A stretch of 64,000 nt of DNA from Erythroxylum novogranatense (lineage: Eukaryota; Streptophyta; Magnoliopsida; Malpighiales; Erythroxylaceae): contig CM057235.1 in assembly GCA_029891385.1 (NCBI GenBank), positions 10,659,001 through 10,723,000 of the forward strand, given 5' to 3'. The translations under genes and the position numbers were made by a program. Below are positions 13,091 through 23,964 of this stretch, piece by piece. The notes under the pieces were generated by a model. The model saw nothing but the letters and a program-made list of their open reading frames with translations. It was not told where the DNA came from and made no database searches. Every line of letters begins with the position of its first letter. Within the stretch, counting starts at the first letter, position 1.

Positions 13091-16068
13091 CAAGCCAACA
13101 TTAGGTCTATTTACTTTTACACATCAATTTTTTTTCATTTAAAAAACTTTTGGGATATAATTTAAATGTTAGGCCTAAAATGTTTCTTAAAAAACTTTCA
13201 AAAGGGACATATGAGTGACAATACTACTATTTTATTTTTTCTTTATGGGATGATAATGAGTGGGGCTTTAACTAAGTTTGGGGAGATGTGGATTTGAACT
13301 TCAATGTGAGGCAAAGGCTAAATGCTCTTATGACCTCTTATGTGTAGTCCTTATTGAATTATAATAATTTCCTTCCCCTTAAGGAGTTGCTATTGGAGGA
13401 GGAACTTTCGTTAAAGGTTATAACTATCAATCTATAACATTGTAGATTACTTATCCTTACATTTTTCATTCTTAAATAGATAATTATTACAAAATTTTTG
13501 TTCCTTTTGTAAGGATATATTTTTACTCAAGTTAACTGGCTATAATAAAGAAAATTCCTCTAAGAAGAGTAAAAGAGTGGTGAAAAAGGGAGCCATTTAA
13601 ACTTACCAAGTCTCCTTCATGCCCTATTGTCCAAATTGATTTAGACAAAAAGTTAGTTTAGAAAGTAGCTACCTTACATAAGGTTGCTCCACCAAGCACT
13701 TATCAAGTTATAACTACTAAAGGAAAAGGAAAGTAGTTAGGTTTAAATTAATGTAGCACACACCTAAAGAAGATGTGAAGAATAAAGGGACTCTTTTAGA
13801 AGGCTATGCTTATTATGTATAAGAGTCATGGTATGTTTCTTTTACAAGACAAAAAGTTCGTGAAAACAAGCAGGGTTAATATGATGCATTTGAAAATGGA
13901 GATCATCACAATCAAGGTTTAGAGTTTTTCTCCGTCTCTATTTTTATAGATGTATCTTATGATTCTTAAAATTCTTTTGTTATATCTTAATTGTAAAGAT
14001 CATATCGATAAATAGAGGGTGAGAGTAGAAATCCTAAATTGGACGTAAGGTGAGATAAACAAAGCTCACTAGAAGATTGTAAGAGAATTAAAGAAATAGC
14101 TTGAGGTGTAGGATAAATACTTGAAAGCATTGAATGACAATGTTTGCTGTTTAACTATAGTCTATGAGAAGTTAGACTCTGAGTCTCACAAAAAAAGCAA
14201 GTATATAACTAAGAAGGAGTATAAAATAGATATATGTTAATACTTTTTCTAAGAGAAATTCTTTTGAGACTTGAAATTATTCAACATGGTTTCATCATTC
14301 ATTAATTTGTTTAATAATTGAAGGAGTTTATTAAGTTGAAACATCTTATTCTTAGAAATTAGCAACTTAATTTAAAAGATAACAACTAGTTTACCCTTGA
14401 ATTTTCCCCTAATATGAATATATTGCTCAATCTACTTTAGATGGCTTTATTTACATCCTAAAAGACTTAGGTGAAGATTTTAACCAAAAAAAGTTTAAAA
14501 ATCCATCTTTCTCCTTTTGATATGGACTCTCAAATGGCTCTTTAACATTGACCCCTTATTAGCATTTATAAATATCCCTTTAATTAGCTATAGGTGCATT
14601 TTTTGTTTTTTTTTATTGCACTCATCTGCCTTCAGACCAAAAAATTAATACAAGTTTTCCTTTATTCTATTAAACTAAATTTTTTTCCTTTAAGTTAAAA
14701 TTTTCATGTCTATTAGAGATTAAGAGTGTTTGAATGATATTTTATTTAGGAGATCAAAGAATAGGTAGACCTATGTTCTGTGAATGCACTTTTCCTTGAG
14801 CAAAAACGTCTTAATTCCATAATTTTTGTATAGGAGATCCATCCTTTCAAATGATCTTCTTCTATTTTTGAGCCTTTTGTCATGATCGTGGCAAGCAGGC
14901 CATGATCGTAGGCCATATCCTGGGATTTTGTCACGATTGTGACCTATTGTGCCACGATCGTGGGCTATTGTTTCAGCCCGAATATCGCTGAAACTTCTCC
15001 GTTCTTTGATGTTGACCCTGAAACACTAACAAACACATCAAGGTACCTCAAAAATATAATAATTAAACTCAAAAGCTTCTACTAACCCGTGAAATACTTA
15101 AAACATAAATGATTAGCAAACTAACATAATTCTAACCTAAACCTATACTAAATGATCATATTAATGGATAAACACATATCAAACTACGCCTAAAACACAA
15201 TGCAATTTACACTTATCATTGATACTAGCTAGTGAATACAATTTCTTAGGAATAGGTTATGTTTGAGAAGAGTTCTCAAAGTTAGAAAAGAAAATTGTAT
15301 GCTCATTATGCAATTTTGCTATAATCCCTATTGAGAATGTGGTTTAAATGTTTTAGAGATGTGTCAAATCATATAGATGACAAATGAATTGACATTTTGA
15401 GTTGACTAATATCTCATAAAATTTGATGACAATATGTAAAATAATGTAAGAGGTTGTATAAAGAAGAGTTGAAAGGTATAGTACCTTGTTGAAATTGTTC
15501 CACTTAACTTAGTGTACTAAAGGTATAAACATGGACATCAATTAAGGCATTTGTTATAGTATGATAATATTTGTAACTATAATAAAAATGATTGCTTGAA
15601 TTTTCTTGTCCATATGTGATATTAGAGACCGTATATATTTCTAGTTCATGATTATGAGTATTTGATATTGAATTTAGATTCAACATTATCATAATGTTCA
15701 AAGTATGATAGAAATAGATTGTTAAGTGAAAGTAGTTGATCAAATTTTATACAAATATTTTGTAAGTGTTGGATCAAAAGAGACTCATGCTTAACATAAG
15801 TGACAAGAATACACAATTAGGTAACCAAGATTATCCTTTTATGACATGTTAGTTAAATCAACATAATGAGAATCATAAAGTTACATATAAGCATATTTAT
15901 ATCCTTTTGATTATGAATCATAAGAAACTTGTGAAACTTGTCAAGATGAAGAATAACCAAAGAAACCTTTGGTGAAAGGATGATGATGGTATTGAATTAT
16001 TAAATTTATACATGTGATGTATTGGATGGAATAACAATTCATAATAGGATAATACTTATATTAGATTA
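13091..16068. other. Gene-free region with short unassigned protein-like traces
   Basis: I recognise no gene. Around 13560-14220 there are stop-ridden frames with a lysine-rich flavour, possibly from a retroelement, that I cannot assign. Around 14880-14975 the motif CACGATCGTGG and variants recur. The segment 15500-16068 is plain AT-rich sequence up to the Tekay insertion point. Confidence 0.5.
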
Positions 16069-18727
16069 TGTAATACCCGGTATCTAGTTTAACCGGTACA
16101 CCGAAATAAAATCGGTATTTTAGACTGATGTCCTTAAAAATAGGACAGTGAATAATAACTTTTGGTTACATCAAATTAATGATGTATGATATTATTTGAT
16201 GGTCACAGGAAATTGTTCAGGTAGTGTTTAAAAACAGATCAAGAATGGCGTTTTTGTAATTAAGTGGAATTGAGAGGCATATAAAAGGACCTAAGTGGGA
16301 GAATAAGACAAAACTTGTCTTCTTCCTCCTCCCTCTTTCACGACAGCCACCATGGAAGCTCTCTCCAAGCTTTTTCAAGCTTTGTAACAAGAAGAAGAAG
16401 GTGATTCAAGCCATTTGAGTGACATAAAGAGGTAAGCCTCCACTCCTATGCTTAGATCCATGGGTTTAAAGCTTGATTCTCTCTTCTTTGTGAAACCCAT
16501 TTGAGGGAATGCATGAGTTGAATGATTTGGATGATGGATTGATGTTCTTTGATGTCCAATGACACTTATTCTTGAAGAAATTTCGTGTGTATGGTGATTT
16601 GGGGGGTTAAACCAAAACCTAGGATTTTGAAGGTTGAGCTGTCATGGAGACAGATTCGTGACTCTCCTTGTCTATTTTTGTTGAGCTTCTTAACGTGTGA
16701 ATCTGGAGAAACTTAAAACATAGAAGTTGTAGATCTAGATGTATACTATCTCCATGAATTTTCCAGGATTTTAGGGTGAGCCAAATAAGAGTAATAGGTC
16801 CCGAATTGGTACGGGTTCAGAATACCATCGAGATTAAAATGAGAACTGTAAGTTAATTGTTTGAAGACCTTAGGGTTAGAATTGGATGACGAGTTCTTCT
16901 TAAGAAATGTTTCAAAATGTGTCCTCTAAGTTCTGTAGAAAGGGATTATTAATTGGATGAGTATTTTGTTAGATATGGCCAATTAAGGGAAGCATGTTAC
17001 TAACCTTAGAGTGACAGAAGAGAGCAGAAACAGGTCAGGCTTGTAAAAATCACAATAAATCCAATTTGCGTCATTTTTTAGTCTTCCTTGGATATGTGAT
17101 AGCCATATGATTCTATTGATAATGAAACTTGGAATCATCTTAATTGGATGAGAAATGAATGAGTTATAAGGTTGTGAGTCGAGAAAGGTCCAACTAATGA
17201 CTGCATGTTAAAGCTGATTGTAAATGGGAGATTTGGATCTCCTTAATGACCGAATTAGAGCATGGTCATAAAAGAAGAAATGTGAATTTATGTGTTAACT
17301 AGAGGACTGGAAAGTTTGAAAAACATTGGACCTAGGTATAAGGAGTTATGCCATCGCGAATGGGACTTATGCAGTTTTGTAATGTTATGTGTTAAGCAAT
17401 GAGGTTTGTATGAGAATGACTAATGAGGGTATATGTATTTTCATGCATGTTATCCAGTAGCTTGTGAAAGCAGAAAAATAATAGAACTAGACGTCGTGCC
17501 TAGTACATCTCAAGTTCAAGAAAGGTAGAAAGAAATCAGAAATTCTGAGATAGTTGAGGTGAGTATAAGCATACTACTATACTTGTGTAGTAATCCTTTC
17601 TTTAATATTGCGGCTTGTTGAATTGTTCTTGAATCCATATGACTTATTTGAGATATAACTCCATTTAGTTGAGTCTAGCATGTTATATGCCAGATTGACC
17701 AGATGATTTCATATTCTTTGCATCTTCTGGTTCCCTTATTGTGTTGAACCTATTGATTGCGATTCTTCGATGAAGCATGTTTTCCATGTTAACCAAGATT
17801 GATGAGTTCTCAGAATACCCAGCTGATAGGGTTTATTATCAGACTATGTGCACATAGATGACCCGCCGGTGATGGGTTAGATCCGGGTCCTACCTGGAGA
17901 GGGCAGGCCTTCAGGGGCAAGGTTAGGCCGACCTTGTCTAGAATCAGAAAAGGGGAGATACGTCGTACTAGCATGCCTCTGTCTCTTCCTAAGAATTTCA
18001 TAAAGAATCAGAACTCAGAATCTAGAAAAAAACCAGAAAAGAAAAGAAATTAGAAAGAAAAGAACCCAGAACCCAGAACCCAGAAGAGAATTCAGAAACC
18101 AGATTCTTGTTTTCTTTGAACAATTCACTTTGAGCTTTATTATTGATACTCATGTTATTGCCGCATTTGAGATTACTACCTGTGTATCTTTTGATGTTGT
18201 ATATTGTTGCTTTGAATGCCACAGGCCATTCTTGTGAAGCTAGCCTTGTATTACCTAGCCTCACAAGCATGGTAGTATGTTTATATCTCACTGAGTCGCA
18301 TTGTAGACTCACACCTCACTATCACCATTTCAGGAGATTAGCAGATCGGACAAGAGAGAAATCCAAGCCTTTTGAGACTCGCTTGGATAATCAATCAAGT
18401 AATGTTTTTGGCATGATGTAAAATTTGCAGATACTTCTAGACGCTCCATGGTTTGTCATAATTATATGTACATATAACCTGTATGGATTTGTTATGGTAT
18501 TGAGAATGATGTTGGTTGATGATAAGTAGATGTTGTATGTGAGAATTGTAGATTTGAATCCTTGCTTCTTACAACCTATTAAGCAGGTAAAGGATTATCA
18601 GATAAACGAATGGGTCATGCCGGATTTTTAATAGAAGGTAGAACAGTTGGGCTTACTACGGGTTTTGGTGGCATTAAGCCTACCCATTCCCTAGTGCCAA
18701 CACGGCCCAAAAAGGCGGGTCGTGTCA
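16069..18727 (+). repeat. Tekay 5' LTR
   Basis: 2659 bp, starts TGTAATACCCGG and ends CGGGTCGTGTCA. The 3' LTR is 2663 bp and nearly identical. It carries the segment CTCACTGAGTCGCATTG, then TAGACTCACACC, a feature also seen in related form in the solo LTR at 43197-46694. The open frames in it (for example 18143-18421) recur in the other LTR only because the LTRs are duplicates. Confidence 0.95.
16275..16290 (+). promoter_or_regulatory. TATA box of the Tekay element
   Basis: GGCATATAAAAGGACC lies about 210 bases into the 5' LTR and is followed by a CT-rich stretch (16318-16340) typical of an LTR transcription start. The matching site in the 3' LTR reads CATATAGAAGG, a weaker TATA. Assignment is by motif and position only. 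Confidence 0.55.
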
Positions 18728-18729
18728 GA

Positions 18730-18742
18730 TGGTATCAGAGCC
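18730..18742 (+). other. Primer-binding site, initiator Met tRNA
   Basis: TGGTATCAGAGCC, an exact match to the usual plant PBS, two bases after the 5' LTR. Confidence 0.95.
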
Positions 18743-18923
18743 AGGTTGTATAAAAGTAAGGACCTTGTGATCTACATGATGAACAAAAAGTATTAAAGAA
18801 AGGTTTATGTTATGAAATATGCATATGATATCTTGCATAAGCATGACACCATGGAGCATAGGATATGCATCATGTCTATAACATATTATCATTGTGTCTA
18901 AATGATTTTACTTTCTCTCTAGT

Positions 18924-20426
18924 ATGCCTCCTAGAAGAAGAACACCTCCTCAACGAGGACGAGGACGAGGACGAGGTCGTCCTAGAAGGGGGGAAATTTT
19001 GACTGCTATACCTGATGTAGAGTCTGTACAGCAAGAACAAGAAGAAGAAAGGTCTCCACCTAGAGTTAGGAGGAGATCAGAGATAGAAAATGAGCCTGAA
19101 CCCCCAGCTGCTCAAGAGGAAGAGGTCAGAACGTTACAACAAAGGATTGAAGCCTTAGAAGCAGAGAACCGAGCCTTAAGAGAAAGGCAGGAGGTTCTAA
19201 AATTAAGAGAAGAAGTAAGAATACTTAGACAAAGAGAGAGAGAAAGGACTCAGGGAGTACCAGAAGTTGCTCCTGCACCACCACCTCAGCCAGTGCAGAT
19301 GCCTGGAGGATTGCCTAGGTGAGCTTTAGATGATGAAGGGGTAAGCATCAATGATTTCTTGAAATTACAAACCCCTGAGTTTGGTGGTGAGAGACATGAG
19401 GATCCCCAAGAGTTTATGAGTCATACTGAGAAAATGGTCCGGAGATTGACTTTCTCTGATGCACGGATCATAGAATTAGTGGGGGTTAAATTGACAAAGA
19501 ATGCCTGGGAGTGGTTCCAGAGGAATATTGAAGATCAACTGTATGATGAAAACCCTCCAACCTGGGAGTTCTTTAAGCAGGCATTAATAGATGAGTTCAT
19601 TTCTCCCTATGAGAGACAGAATCGAGCCCTGCAATTTGAAAGGCTTAGACAAAGCTTTGGTATGAGCGTGGATGATTATGCAAGTGAATTTCTACGCTTA
19701 TGCAAATTTGCTACAACAATTGTGCCTACTGAAGCCGCAAAAATGGAAAGATACAAGTTGGGACTTATACCTTCCTTGTTTAGTCTTGCAGCAGCTATTG
19801 ACTTCCCAAATTTGTCGAGATTGATTGATAAGACTCGACAATTAGAAGCAAAGTTTAAGGAGGGAGAGCAGAAGAGAATCGAGAAGAAAAGGTAAAGGCC
19901 GAGCAAGAGAGGTCGCAGAGAAAGAGATAGCTCTCAGATGAGACAATCAGAACAACCAATACAGTCTGCTCCTCCAGAACTACAGAGAGGGGGTCAAGGT
20001 AAGGGCAGAAATCCAGATGCATCAATCTTTTCAATACCTGGTGGTGTACAAAACCCAGCTAGGGCTAGATCACAGCAACCTACAGCACAGTCACATGTTA
20101 GAACTGCTTGCAATGTCTATGGAAAGAATCATCCAGGACCTTGTAGACTCAGGTCCAGAGGTTGTTATAGATGCGGACAGCAAAGGCATTTCATGAAAGA
20201 CTGCCCAATGCCAGAGAACCAAGCAGCTCCACCCCCAGCTTCTCAGATTACTGTGCAGATAGATAAACTTGTAAATAGAGGCCCAGCTGGTAGAGGTAGA
20301 CCTCAAGGCCAAGCTCTCACTCAGAATATGGGGCAGATGTCAACCCCAGCTCCAGCAAATAGAGGTCAGGGGAGAGTGTTTGCGGTTAATCCCCAAGAAG
20401 CACGTGCCTCTATCTGGCGATAACAG
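18924..20426 (+). pseudogene. Tekay gag, interrupted by two stops
   Basis: One reading frame from the ATG at 18924 gives an arginine/glycine-rich N-terminus (MPPRRRTPPQRGRGRGRGR) and a glutamate-rich coiled-coil-like stretch (about 19080-19250). After a TGA at 19320-19322 comes the retrotransposon gag domain (FLKLQTPEFGG, WEWFQRN, FISPYERQNRALQFERLRQ). A second stop, TAA, is at 19893. Then comes a zinc knuckle CYRCGQQRHFMKDC (about 20163-20204, CCHC complete). All three pieces keep the same frame, so only point stops break it. A one-base loss near 20412 shifts the last codons and leads to a TAA at 20421. Gag forms the particle and packages the RNA. Confidence 0.9.
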
Positions 20427-20538
20427 TAACCCTATGTAAACTGTTGATTTTAGTTAAATTGTTATTATGAATAAAATGTCTATGCTCTGTTATGATAGAA
20501 GATATGATTGTTTTTAATTATGTTGAATGTTGGTATAG
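20427..20538 (+). other. Intron-like 112-base insert between gag and protease
   Basis: This stretch does not encode the gag-protease linker. It is about 24 percent GC by hand count, T-rich, full of stops, and bordered by GTAACC at 20426 and TATAG at 20534-20538, with a branch-like TTTTTAATTAT upstream of the 3' end. The conserved linker is readable up to 20426 (allowing a one-base loss near 20412) and resumes at 20539. Removing exactly 112 bases keeps that frame, whereas strict GT-AG removal (20426-20538) takes 113. It could be an intron, or an unrelated small insertion. Confidence 0.6.
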
Positions 20539-21187
20539 GCTTAGTCCTTGTCCAGAATCAGAATGCTAAAGTGCTATTTGACTCGGGTGCCACTCATTCA
20601 TTCATAGCGCCGTGTTTTGCCAGAAAGCTAGATAAAGGGAGAGAAGTAATGAAAGACCCACTGTTCATAGTTACACCCTTAGGGGAAACTGTTGAAGTAC
20701 AATATGTTTACCCCTCTTGTATAGTGGAGTTAGAAAGCAGAAAATTTATGGCAAATTTGATCGAGTTGGCAGTATTAGAATTTGATGTTATCTGGATTGG
20801 TTGTCAAATCACCATGCTACAATGGATTGTTATGCCAAAAGAATTGTACTTAGGCCAAATCTAGAAACAGAAGTGTTATATCAGGGGGATCGAATTGGGT
20901 TTCCTATCAACAGAATTTCAGCTATGCATGCTCAAAGACTTCTAAGGAAGGGATGTCAGGGGTATATAGCTCATGTTAGGAATACCAGAAGGAAGATAAG
21001 TGAGATATAGCAGATTCCTATAGTAAGGGATTTTCCATATGTGTTTCCAGAAGATTTACCTAGATTACCACCAGAAAGAGAAATAGAGTTTAATATAGAA
21101 CTCATTCCTGGTACAAACCCTATCTCCATTTCTCCATACAGAATGGCACCTATAGAACTAAAAGAGTTAAAGGTGCAGTTGTAGGAT
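20539..21187 (+). pseudogene. Tekay protease and linker to RT, frameshifted
   Basis: The aspartic protease site FDSGATHSFI is intact (about 20578-20608). Near 20797 the conserved motif that reads ILGMDWL in relatives has lost a few bases, removing about two residues and moving the frame. The correct frame resumes as SNHHATMDCYAKRIV from 20804. Stops at 21008-21010 and 21182-21184 interrupt the linker that leads to RT ([21 protein letters not shown] is split around them). In the family this enzyme cleaves the polyprotein. Confidence 0.85.
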
Positions 21188-22561
21188 TTGCTGGATAAAG
21201 GGTTTACTAGACCCAGTAGTTCACCGTGGGGTGCGCCAGTGTTATTTTTCAAGAAGAAAGATGGATCCCTACGGTTATGCATAGATTATCAGCAGTTGAA
21301 TAAAGTAACTATTAAGAATAAATACCCTCTTCCTCGGATTGATGATTTGTTCGATCAATTACAAGGAGCCAGTCATTTCTCTAAGATTGATCTCATATCT
21401 GGGTATCATCAGTTAAGGATCCGAAAAGAGGATGTGCCAAAAACTGCCTTTAGAACCAGATATGGGCATTATGAGTTCTTGGTGCTTCCTTTTGGTTTAA
21501 CGAATGCACCGACGGCCTTTATGGATTTGATGAATAGAATCTTCAGGCCGTATTTGGATAAATTCGTTGTGGTGTTCATTGATGATATATTGGTATATTC
21601 CAGGAGCCAAGAGGAACATAAAAAACACTTGACAATAGTGTTACAAAGCCTTAGGGATAATCAGTTGTATGCCAAGTTGGCAAAGTGTGAGTTCTGGCTT
21701 GACAGAGTAAATTTCTTGGGTCACATAATTAGTAAAGAAGGAATTCAAGTAGATCCTCAGAAGGTGAAAGCGGTGTCTAACTGGCCTAGACCTACTAATG
21801 TTACCGAAGTAAGAAGTTTCTTAGGTATGGCTAGATATTACAGACGATTTGTAAAGGGCTTTTCCAAGATAGCTGCTCCCCTGACGAAGTTAACCCGGAA
21901 ACAAGTGAGATTTGAGTGGGATGATTCCTGTGAGCAAAGTTTCCAAAAGCTTAAGGAATGTCTCACATCAGCTCCAGTATTAGCATTACCTTCAGGGCAA
22001 GGTGATTATATGATATATTGTGATGCCTCCAAAGTTGGTTTAGGCTGTGTATTGATGCAGAATGGAAGGGTAATTGCCTATGTTTCTAGACAGTTGAGGA
22101 AACATGAAGTAAACTATCCTACGCATGATCTAGAAATGGCAGCGGTGATACTTGCACTGAAGATTTGGAGACACTATTTATATGGTGAAAAGAGTGAAAT
22201 ATATACAGATCATAAGAGTCTTCAGTACATTTAGCAACAGAAAGAGTTGAATCTGAGACAAAGACGATGGATTGAGTTACTAAAGGATTATGACTACCAG
22301 ATCTTGTATCACCCAAGTAGAGCCAATGTAGTGGCTGATGCTTTGAGCAGAAAATCGATGGGGAGTTTGCATCATATCTCCATTCAAAAGAAGGAGCCAG
22401 TTCAAGATTTAAATGGGTTATTTAATGCGGGTTTGCACTTGGAAGTATCTGATTCCCAAGTATTACTTGCTCAATTCCAGGTGAAGTCCGATTTAATTAA
22501 TGAGATTCAAATTACCCAAGATAGTGATCCTGAGATAGCCAAATTAAGAATAGTTGTCTAG
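21188..22561 (+). pseudogene. Tekay reverse transcriptase and RNase H
   Basis: A 348-residue open frame (21188-22234) carries the [37 protein letters not shown], the FIDDILVYS catalytic box, [15 protein letters not shown] and the thumb. It continues into RNase H ([13 protein letters not shown], with the family's Glu and Asp motifs in DLEMAAVI and TDHKSLQYI). A TAG at 22232-22234 splits RNase H from its end ([19 protein letters not shown], then ADALSRK), which stays in the same frame up to a second TAG at 22559. All RT catalytic residues I can check are present. Confidence 0.92.
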
Positions 22562-22570
22562 GATGGTAAG

Positions 22571-23902
22571 ATGACAGAGTTCAATATAGTAAATGGGGTA
22601 TTGAAATGCGGTGACAGGATATGTGTACCTGACATAAATGGACCAAGACAAAGGATATTGCATGAAGTACATTATGCACCCTATAGTGTTCACCCTGGAA
22701 CCACCAAGATGTACCATGATGTTAAAGGCATATATTGGTGGCCAGGTATGAAGAAAGATGTAGCCCAGTTTGTATCCACCTGTTTAACTTGTCAACAGGT
22801 CAAGTTTGAACGTCAGAAGCCCACTGGACTACTACAGGAGCTACCGCTACCCGAGTGGAAGTGGGAGCGGATTACCATGGATTTTGTGATTGGATTGCCA
22901 AGAATGCCTAAGGGGCATGATTCTATTTGGGTTATAGTCGACAGACTGACCAAGTCAGCCCACTTTATAGCTATTAAAACCACTTATAATGCGGCTCAGT
23001 TAGCCCAGTTATATGTTGACATAATTGTGAAGTATCATGGAGTGCCAGTGTCTATTGTTTCTGATAGGGGAACGCAGTTCACTTCTAGATTCTGGAAGAA
23101 ACTACAAGAAGCCATGGGCACACAGCTAGATTTTAGTACAGCATTTCACCCACAGACTGATGGGCAATTAGAGAGAACCATCCAGACACTCAAAGATATG
23201 TTAAGAATGTGTGTCTTGGACTTTGGTGGAGATTGGGAACGTCATCTACCTTTAATAGAATTTGCTTACAACAATAGCTACCATTCCACCATTGGAATGG
23301 CACCTTTTGAAACATTGTATGGCGAAGTGCAGATCTCCACTCATTGGATGAAGTAGGAGAAAAAGCAGTTAGAAGGAACAGATTTAATTCAAGAAACTTC
23401 TGCAAAAGTTCCTCTGATACAGGAAAGATTAAGAATGGCATTCAGTAGACAAAAGAGTTATGCAGATTCTAAGAGAAGGGACGTGCAATATGAACCAGGT
23501 GATCAAGTTTTCTTAAAAGTCTCTCCTATGAAAGGTGTAGTCAGATTTGGAAAGAGAGGGAAGCTGAATCCTATATATATTGGACCATTCGAGATCCTGG
23601 AAAGGGTTGGAAATGTGTCATATCGGTTAGCTTTGCCTCCTCATCTTAGCTACGTGCATCCAGTTTTCCATATATCAATGTTAAGGAAATACATTCCAGA
23701 TCCTTCTCATGTATTACAAACCCCAGAAGTAAATATAGCAGAAAATCTCTCTTATGAAGAAATTCCAGTTGCCATCATAGATAGACAGATTAGAAAGTTG
23801 CGGAATAAAGAGATTACGATGATCAAAGTTCAATGGCAAAATCAAAGAATTGAGGAATGTATATGGGAAACGAAAGAATCAATGAGGACCAGATATCCCT
23901 AG
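22571..23902 (+). pseudogene. Tekay integrase with C-terminal chromodomain
   Basis: The frame from 22571 includes the HHCC zinc region (HPGTTKMYHD ... CLTCQQVK) and the catalytic core with Asp in MDFVIGLP, Asp in SDRGTQF and Glu in GQLERTIQ, so the DDE triad is complete. Around 23325-23390 small indels shift the frame over about 20 codons and create a TAG at 23354, after which the original frame returns. The C-terminus has the GPFEILERVG and HPVFHISMLRKY motifs. A chromodomain (about 23755-23895) ends with KVQWQNQRIEECIWETKESM. Chromodomains in these integrases are thought to guide insertion into heterochromatin. Confidence 0.92.
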
Positions 23903-23952
23903 TTGTTCCCCCAATAAGGTAAATTTCCAAAATTCGTGGGCGAATTTTTATT

Positions 23953-23964
23953 AAGGGGGAAGAA
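23953..23964 (+). other. Tekay polypurine tract
   Basis: AAGGGGGAAGAA lies immediately before the TG of the 3' LTR, the expected plus-strand primer. Confidence 0.9.

Noticed and set aside
15504..15743. 79-residue minus-strand frame, His/Tyr-rich
   Set aside because: AT-rich sequence with biased composition; no motif.
17810..18001. 63-residue minus-strand frame repeated at 25707-25898
   Set aside because: Same reason: LTR duplication, no motif, antisense to the element.
18022..18421. Open frames of 92-96 residues in the Tekay LTRs (also at 25919-26321)
   Set aside because: They appear twice only because the LTR is duplicated; the frames overlap on both strands and show no domain.
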